Source: Marinospirillum sp. (GTDB lineage: Bacteria > Pseudomonadota > Gammaproteobacteria > Pseudomonadales > Halomonadaceae). Taken from it: 12,355 bases of DNA. The notes below the pieces were generated by a model that searched no databases, was not told the origin of the DNA, and worked only from the letters and a program-made list of their open reading frames with translations. Below, one piece after another: positions 7,717 to 12,355 of the stretch (the stretch's first letter is position 1; each line of letters starts with the position of its first letter). Location: assembly GCA_007119985.1 (NCBI GenBank), contig SKOQ01000179.1, forward strand, positions 1 through 12,355, in the 5' to 3' direction. The position numbers and the translations under genes are program-made.

Positions 7717-8252
7717 TGAGCGTGTGAACGCGCGATGGATGGCCGTGATCGTGCCGCAAATAAAGCTTCGGCATAGGCCAGCGGGATAGGCTGCGTTGCG
7801 GATTCGGCCAGCCCGATCCACCAGGGTTGGCTGGACGTGGCCCGCAGCAAAGGCGGTAGAGGGCGCACAGGGAGACTCTCCTGCGTTTGAGGGGCGCTGG
7901 GGCAGATCAACCAAGCCGTTGAGGCGGCGGCGGGTGCAGCAGAGACCCAAGGAGCCGCAGCTGGCCAGCGGGCAGGCTCTAAGCGCAACTCCACCAGCTG
8001 AGCCTTGGCTGAAGAGGCCAGAGACCACCAGGCATCAAAATCCGGCTGATCGTGCGCGACTTCTTGCGCTGACATCAAAAAAGCGGTACAGGGTAGCAAA
8101 CGCGCAGATAAATACAGCTGTTCGGCGCGGGTGAGTCCATCTTGCGACTGCGCCAGCCAAGGCATCAGCGCATCCAGTCTATAGCTATGCCGCACCTGAC
8201 AAGCCGGTAACAGGAGTTCAGTCTGCTGCACAGCACAGCGCACCAGCTTCAT
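7713..8252 (-). CDS. Unrecognised 179-residue protein, last gene of the chemosensory operon
   Basis: It begins with ATG at 8252-8250, whose ATGA overlaps the CheW-like stop codon by 4 bases. This is a typical coupled start and is preferred over the longer frame that begins at 8336 inside the CheW-like gene. The protein has no signal peptide or clear membrane helix, so it is probably cytoplasmic. It is rich in Ala, Pro and Trp in its middle and ends with a basic, Ser/His-rich tail. I recognise no family. The beginning (MKLVRCAVQQTELLLPACQV) and a later stretch (WWIGLAESATQPIPLAYAEALF) loosely recall the beta-strand and Gly-Leu patterns of CheW-like domains. A very divergent or decayed CheW-type protein is therefore possible but weakly supported. 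Its place after a CheW gene suggests a role tied to the chemosensory array. Confidence 0.6.
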   Translation of the reverse strand: MKLVRCAVQQTELLLPACQVRHSYRLDALMPWLAQSQDGLTRAEQLYLSARLLPCTAFLMSAQEVAHDQPDFDAWWSLASSAKAQLVELRLEPARWPAAAPWVSAAPAAASTAWLICPSAPQTQESLPVRPLPPLLRATSSQPWWIGLAESATQPIPLAYAEALFAARSRPSIARSHAH

Positions 8253-8818
8253 ACTGGTTGCGCTCCAGCACGGCGCTGCCACCAATCTTGCATGACACGA
8301 TGCAGATCCAGCAAGGTCACGCCCTGCCCCTGCCATTCAAAAACAGCCTCGGTTTGCACAGCTAAACTGGGGGTGAGGCTATTCGATGGCGCTTGTAGCC
8401 GATCCTCACTGATCTCCAATACATCCACCAACTGCCCAACACGCACAACCACCGCGTGGTGTTGCTGATCTACCTCCGCTTCGCAGCGCAGAAGCGCGGC
8501 CTGAAAAGAAGTGGCTGCCGTGTTGGGTTCAGCGCTGAGTCCCAAAAGGCGCTCAGCCTGCCAAACAGGATAGAGCTGGCCTCTGAGTGTCAGCACCCCC
8601 TCGACAGCCTGATCCTGCCCCGGCAACGCAAAAACAGGCTGCTCGGCACTCAGCACTTCCTTCACCTGCCCACCACGCAGCGCAAAATAATCCTCACCCA
8701 GCGTAAAAATCACTAGCTGAATCTGAGGCTGTTCCAGATCGATCGGCAACGCGTCTTGACTGGGTGATGCAAGCTGACCTTGCGCCAAAAAAGCGGCGAG
8801 TTCATCTTCTGGTGTCAT
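8249..8818 (-). CDS. CheW-like chemosensory coupling protein
   Basis: Predicted protein of 189 residues. After an N-terminal extension of about 33 residues comes a CheW-type domain (about 34-180). It shows the opening strand QLVIFTLGEDYFALRGGQV, a GVLTLRGQLYPVWQ stretch matching the family's G-x-x-x-x-R-G-x-x-x-P-V core, and the later segment VVVRVGQLVDVLEI followed by LDL near the end. CheW links chemoreceptors to CheA at the inner face of the membrane. ATG at 8818 is chosen over a longer frame (up to 8911) because GGAGG lies 6 nt upstream. The gene overlaps the end of the diguanylate cyclase gene by 17 nt and the next gene by 4 nt, so the three are probably cotranslated. The standard CheW is about 150-170 residues, so this one is slightly long because of its N-terminus. 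Confidence 0.85.
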   Translation of the reverse strand: MTPEDELAAFLAQGQLASPSQDALPIDLEQPQIQLVIFTLGEDYFALRGGQVKEVLSAEQPVFALPGQDQAVEGVLTLRGQLYPVWQAERLLGLSAEPNTAATSFQAALLRCEAEVDQQHHAVVVRVGQLVDVLEISEDRLQAPSNSLTPSLAVQTEAVFEWQGQGVTLLDLHRVMQDWWQRRAGAQPV

Positions 8819-10502
8819 CTTGTGCCTCCAAAATGACGGTGTTGCGTCCACGCTTTTTGGCCTCATAAAGATATTGATCTGCCGTAATCCGGAGCGATTC
8901 GGCGGTTTCATTGCCGGGATAGCAGCTGATTCCCGCGCTGAAGGTCACCTTAAATGTGGTTTGATCAGCACTGAACTCCAACTGGGAGAAATCCTCACGC
9001 AGCTGGTTGACCAGCCCCTCAGCGACACTTGGGGTCACATCCTTGAGCACAAGAGCAAATTCTTCACCGCCAAAACGCCCGATAATATCGGTTTCACGCA
9101 GCCGATGTTTGAGCACCCGTGCCAGCGCGACGAGCACCTGATCGCCGGCCAGATGCCCATAGGTATCGTTGACCTTTTTGAAGTGATCCAGATCCAGCAT
9201 CACCATCGCCAGCCGCCCTTGCTGACGCTTGGCTTGGACGAGCGCTTGTTCCAACATCTCACTGGTGGTGGTGTGGTTGTAGAGCCCTGTCAGGCTATCC
9301 TTGGCCATCAACGCGCGCAACGTACGCATTCTTTCTGCTCGCAGTACGACGGCTTGCACCAGCTCATCAGGCACCACGGGTTTGGTAATAAAGCCTTCGA
9401 CACCGGCGCGCATGGCTGAAAACTGTTTACGCCGATTGGTTTCCGAAGAGAGGTAGACGATGGGCAGACCCATAAACTCAGGGAACTGGCGAATGACGGC
9501 GGTCAGCTCTTCCCCGTTGCAATAGGGCATGTAGTAGTCCACCAGTACCAAATCCGGCAAGAAATGGCGTAGCGTCTCTAGAATCTGCTGGGGCTGACTG
9601 ATTTGCTGCACCTGCATACCGGCTTCTTCAAGCAGCAAAGCATGGTAGTTGGCCACTTCTGGCTCATCATCCACGATCAAAATACGCAAAGGCTCTGCAC
9701 GATGCTTTTCAACCAGCAGATCGAGCGCGACGGCGATCTCAAGTGGCCGCGCGGGTTTAAGAAAGTAAGAAGAACAGCCGGCTTTGACCGCACTTAAGCG
9801 GGCTTCAAAGCTCCCCTGCCCTGAGAGCACGATGGCGGGTAGGGGTCGCCCGATCTGTTCAGCTAACTCCCGCAACGTATCGGTTCCGGCCGTACGACCT
9901 TGGGGGAACTGCACATCCATAATCACCGCATCGGGGGGTTGGCGCAGCACCGCCGCTTTAAAAGCCTGAATCTCAGTAAAGCTGTGCAACCGATAACCCA
10001 AGCAGCTGAGCTGATAGGCCGTATAGCGCATGGCTTCAGGCTCATCATCACACAGGTAAACCAAAGGCGGCCCTTGAGGTGTACGGGCATCAGGCAGGCT
10101 CTCCAGATCCAGAAAAGGCACCTGCTGTGGGTGCTCATTGCGTAAATCCGTGTAAACCAGAATCTGCGCCTGCGCAATCAGCTGATGGATCTGGGCTTCA
10201 ATATTCACCAGCGCCGCTTGAGGCAATGGTTGGGTCTCGGGTAGATCCAGTAACTGCTGTGCGTAGTCTTCTGCCTCGCCCGCCACGCTGGCCAGCTCAT
10301 TAAATCCAAACGAATAGCCTGTTCCCTTTAAGCTATGAAAGGCGCGATGGAGTTCTACCAGCGCAATGCGGTTGTGTTCGCTATCGAGGCTCAACTGCTG
10401 AAACTGCGCTTGCGCTGCCTCTAGCCGCTGAGGGAGCTGGCCGACAAAGCTCGCGCGTAAACGGGCGATCTTTTGTTGCAGGCTCGATGTTGGGCGGGTC
10501 AT
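8802..10502 (-). CDS. Hpt-REC-REC-GGDEF diguanylate cyclase
   Basis: Predicted protein of 566 residues with four signalling domains. The Hpt domain (about 8-115) has the phospho-acceptor motif HSLKG, with His56. REC1 (about 146-265) has the acidic pair D152/D153, Asp196, Ser227 and Lys249. REC2 (about 272-395) has D278/D279, Asp322, a Ser352/Ser353 pair and Lys374. The GGDEF domain (about 398-560) carries an intact GGEEF active site at 478-482 and, five residues earlier, the RETD inhibitory site (469-472). It should therefore make c-di-GMP from two GTP and be inhibited by its product. The REC-REC-GGDEF part matches the layout of Caulobacter PleD; the N-terminal Hpt is additional. No membrane segment is seen. 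The start ATG at 10502 has GAGGAG 6 nt upstream. Its place after a hybrid CheA and a single REC suggests it is the output of this chemosensory pathway. In REC1 the loop after the Asp (DVQFPQGRTAGTD) is longer than usual. Confidence 0.92.
   Translation of the reverse strand: MTRPTSSLQQKIARLRASFVGQLPQRLEAAQAQFQQLSLDSEHNRIALVELHRAFHSLKGTGYSFGFNELASVAGEAEDYAQQLLDLPETQPLPQAALVNIEAQIHQLIAQAQILVYTDLRNEHPQQVPFLDLESLPDARTPQGPPLVYLCDDEPEAMRYTAYQLSCLGYRLHSFTEIQAFKAAVLRQPPDAVIMDVQFPQGRTAGTDTLRELAEQIGRPLPAIVLSGQGSFEARLSAVKAGCSSYFLKPARPLEIAVALDLLVEKHRAEPLRILIVDDEPEVANYHALLLEEAGMQVQQISQPQQILETLRHFLPDLVLVDYYMPYCNGEELTAVIRQFPEFMGLPIVYLSSETNRRKQFSAMRAGVEGFITKPVVPDELVQAVVLRAERMRTLRALMAKDSLTGLYNHTTTSEMLEQALVQAKRQQGRLAMVMLDLDHFKKVNDTYGHLAGDQVLVALARVLKHRLRETDIIGRFGGEEFALVLKDVTPSVAEGLVNQLREDFSQLEFSADQTTFKVTFSAGISCYPGNETAESLRITADQYLYEAKKRGRNTVILEAQDDTRR
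8825..8829 (-). promoter_or_regulatory. Ribosome binding site of the CheW-like gene
   Basis: GGAGG on the - strand lies 6 nt before the ATG at 8818, inside the end of the upstream cyclase gene. It rejects the longer start at 8911. Confidence 0.7.
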
Positions 10503-10508
10503 AAAAAG

Positions 10509-10514
10509 CTCCTC
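10509..10514 (-). promoter_or_regulatory. Ribosome binding site of the diguanylate cyclase gene
   Basis: GAGGAG on the - strand lies 6 nt before the ATG at 10502, in the 21-nt gap after the response regulator gene. Confidence 0.7.
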
Positions 10515-10523
10515 AACGCTGGG

Positions 10524-10874
10524 CTAGCCTAAACGGGCAAGAAGGGGTGGGAGGCTGGTTTCTAACGCGAAATCCTTAATCAAGCAAGCACTTAACCCCG
10601 GTTCCTGGGCATGTAGAGCCTCCGGTTCATCCCCACTGAGCAGAATGAAGGGCCGTGTCGAGCCTTGATCGCGCAGCTCACGAAAAAGCTCGATACCATT
10701 CATTAAGGGCATCTGTAAATCGCTGATAATCAGCTCAATCTCGGGCTGTTGGTTCAGCGCTTCCATTGCGGCTAGGGCATCACTGGCCTGCACCACCTGA
10801 TGCTCTTGGTCTTCAAGTATCGCCGCCAGCATTTCTGCTGCCAAAGCATCGTCATCCACCACAAGAATATGCAT
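10524..10874 (-). CDS. Single-domain response regulator (CheY-like receiver)
   Basis: Predicted protein of 116 residues made of one receiver domain and nothing else. It opens HILVVDDD with the acidic pocket D7/D8. The phospho-acceptor is Asp52 in SDLQMPLMNG, followed by Ser80 in LLSGDE and the conserved Lys100 in LIKDF. It is expected to take phosphate from the CheA of this operon. With no DNA-binding or enzymatic domain it may act as a protein-protein output, a phosphate sink or a relay to the Hpt of the next gene. ATG at 10874 is preferred because AGAGG (10884-10880) lies 5 nt before it. A GTG two codons earlier (10880) overlaps that site and is less likely. The gap to the preceding CheA stop is 26 nt and to the next gene 21 nt. 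It is not clearly the flagellar-motor CheY: I see none of its switch-binding features with confidence. Confidence 0.88.
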   Translation of the reverse strand: MHILVVDDDALAAEMLAAILEDQEHQVVQASDALAAMEALNQQPEIELIISDLQMPLMNGIELFRELRDQGSTRPFILLSGDEPEALHAQEPGLSACLIKDFALETSLPPLLARLG

Positions 10875-10879
10875 ATCCA

Positions 10880-10884
10880 CCTCT
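10880..10884 (-). promoter_or_regulatory. Ribosome binding site of the single-domain response regulator
   Basis: AGAGG on the - strand, 5 nt before the ATG at 10874. It overlaps the alternative GTG start at 10880-10878 and so argues against that start. Confidence 0.55.
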
Positions 10885-10900
10885 TGGTTTGCCGTTGGGC

Positions 10901-12355
10901 CTAATCGCCTAGGGCATCACCTAATAAAAGTTGTAGGGTATCGACAAGACTGGATTGATCAAAGCTGCCTTTGACGAGATAGGCATCGGCCCCCACCTCT
11001 AATCCTCGGCGCTTGTCTTCTTCTTTTTCACGCGAAGTCAAAATTATAATCGGGCAATGCTGATAGGCCTCCAGCTGACGTAGCGCGGCAGTCAGGCTAA
11101 AGCCATCCATCACTGGCATTTCTACATCGGTAATCACCGCATCAAAAACCTGCTGGCGCGCCTTTTCGAGCCCTTCCGCGCCCTGTTCAGCCAACACCAC
11201 CTGATATCCCGAAGCCTGGAGTAGATCTCGCTCGATCTCACGTGTATTGCGCGAATCATCCACCACCAAAATCCGCTGCGTTCTCGGCCGCGCGGCACGG
11301 GTGTGGCTGGGCTGGCGTTGTTGCTGAAAGGCCGCCAGCAGAGCAGGTGGATGCAAGAGTGAGATCAGCTCATCCTTGCCATAGTGCACGAGCCCAGCCA
11401 CAAGTTGAGAAGTGCGTAACAAGGGTGGCAAAGGCTCAATCAGCAGATCCTGCTCATCAACCAGATCATCTATTTCCAAGGCAAGCTTGGTGTGCTGGAG
11501 CTTCAGAATCAGCCATAAAGACGGTGAAGTTGATGGCTTAGGCGTGCCCCAACCGATCAGCTGACTCAGTGAAAGACAAGGCACAAATTCATTGCGCACA
11601 ATCAACGCCCGCCCATGCGAAAAATCGAGCTGGGCACCGGTTTGGGGTCGGATCAACTCGGCGACATACTGGGCTCCAAAACCCAGAATCCGCCCCTGAC
11701 ATGCCACCAAAAGCACTCGCATCCTGGCTAAAGAGAGGGGTAAGCGCAACGTAAAGCAGGTGCCCTGCCCTAGCTCACTGGTGACTTGTAAGGTGCCTTT
11801 TAAATCATCCTGCACCTTGCGTCGCACTACATCCAAGCCTACACCTCGTCCAGAGAACTCGGTAATCATCTCACTGGTTGAAAAGCCGGCAGTAAAAATC
11901 AGCTGGATCATCTCAGCCTCACTCATCGTTGCCAGCTCTTCTGCACTGATCAGTTGCTTGTGCAGTGCTTTTTCTGCAATGCGCTGGGGGTTGATCCCGG
12001 CACCATCATCACGCAGACGAATCAATGCCCAGTGGCCGTCTTGCCAGGCTTGCAGATGGATGCTCCCCTGCGCAGGCTTGCCCGCCTGCAGACGGACGGA
12101 TGGAGACTCTAAGCCATGATCTAAGGCATTACGCAGCAGATGCACCAGTGGATCGGCAAGATGATCGATCAGCTGACGATCCAGTTCGAGCTGTGCGCCC
12201 TCAATATGGCACTGAGCCTGCTTACCCAAGGCGCGCGCCTGCTCTCGGACCAAACGCGCCGCAGGATCAAAGACCTGGCTCAGGGGCAGCATGCGCAACT
12301 GCAAGAGCTGATCATAAAGGTCTTCCATTAACGCCCCTTGCATCAAAACGCGATC
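10901..12355 (-). CDS. Hybrid CheA histidine kinase with C-terminal receiver (5' end outside window)
   Basis: The frame is open to the right edge, so the N-terminal part, including any phosphotransfer (Hpt) domain, is missing; 484 residues are visible. Numbering from the TTG codon at 12346, the order is as follows. The end of the dimerisation/linker region (LRMLPLSQVF, 17-26) comes first. The CheA-type ATPase has an N box HLLRNALDHGLE (69-80), G1 box DDGAGI (113-118), F box FTAGFSTS (151-158), G2 GRGVGLDVV (166-174) and G3 GQGTCF (193-198). A CheW-like P5 domain spans about 207-340. The receiver (about 358-476) has D363/D364, Asp407, Thr437 and Lys459. All catalytic boxes are intact. The closing receiver, with ITDVEMPVMDG and YLVKGSF, resembles that of WspE-type kinases of alternative chemosensory systems. 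CheA works in receptor-CheW arrays at the inner membrane. The neighbouring CheW, receiver and diguanylate cyclase are its likely partners. Confidence 0.93.
   Translation of the reverse strand, partial: DRVLMQGALMEDLYDQLLQLRMLPLSQVFDPAARLVREQARALGKQAQCHIEGAQLELDRQLIDHLADPLVHLLRNALDHGLESPSVRLQAGKPAQGSIHLQAWQDGHWALIRLRDDGAGINPQRIAEKALHKQLISAEELATMSEAEMIQLIFTAGFSTSEMITEFSGRGVGLDVVRRKVQDDLKGTLQVTSELGQGTCFTLRLPLSLARMRVLLVACQGRILGFGAQYVAELIRPQTGAQLDFSHGRALIVRNEFVPCLSLSQLIGWGTPKPSTSPSLWLILKLQHTKLALEIDDLVDEQDLLIEPLPPLLRTSQLVAGLVHYGKDELISLLHPPALLAAFQQQRQPSHTRAARPRTQRILVVDDSRNTREIERDLLQASGYQVVLAEQGAEGLEKARQQVFDAVITDVEMPVMDGFSLTAALRQLEAYQHCPIIILTSREKEEDKRRGLEVGADAYLVKGSFDQSSLVDTLQLLLGDALGD

Noticed and set aside
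8820..9419. A 199-codon open frame on the + strand opposite the GGDEF and REC2 domains.
   Set aside because: The opposing strand encodes intact GGDEF and receiver motifs. No family or ribosome binding site supports the + strand frame.

Overview
The window looks like ordinary chromosomal DNA of a gammaproteobacterium-like Gram-negative. The evidence is an AsmA-superfamily membrane protein, an outer-membrane-type lipoprotein and a chemosensory cluster ending in a c-di-GMP enzyme. The GC content is moderately high, and the proteins are strikingly rich in Leu and Gln. I cannot name the genus. There is no RNA gene, insertion sequence, CRISPR array or prophage gene. Coding density is close to complete: no gap between genes exceeds 26 bases, so no stretch is left unexplained.

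Left half (1-7716, + strand) is a tight envelope operon that enters from outside the window. It holds (1) a very large AsmA/YdbH-type inner-membrane-anchored periplasmic protein, cut by the left edge; (2) a small lipoprotein with an LTGC lipobox; and (3) a 1203-residue secreted protein with an N-terminal PD40/TolB-like beta-propeller, including an EF-hand/dockerin-like calcium loop and two cysteine pairs, followed by a long TPR-like helical solenoid. An AsmA-like bridge next to an outer-membrane lipoprotein recalls the E. coli ydbH-ynbE-ydbL arrangement. The large propeller-solenoid partner is not part of that system, which makes this the most novel-looking part of the window.

Right half (7713-12355, - strand) is a chemosensory operon that also enters from outside the window, from the right. 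In transcription order it holds a hybrid CheA histidine kinase with a C-terminal receiver (5' end missing), a single-domain response regulator, an Hpt-REC-REC-GGDEF diguanylate cyclase, a CheW-like coupling protein, and an unrecognised 179-residue protein. The last three overlap at their ends (17 and 4 bases). The expected logic is array signal, then CheA, then receivers and Hpt, then c-di-GMP synthesis. That is Wsp-like in output but built differently, with a PleD-like enzyme carrying its own Hpt domain. No MCP, CheR or CheB is visible here.

The two operons converge and share one TTAA, in which both stop codons are embedded. No intrinsic terminator is evident between them. Neither operon's promoter lies inside the window.
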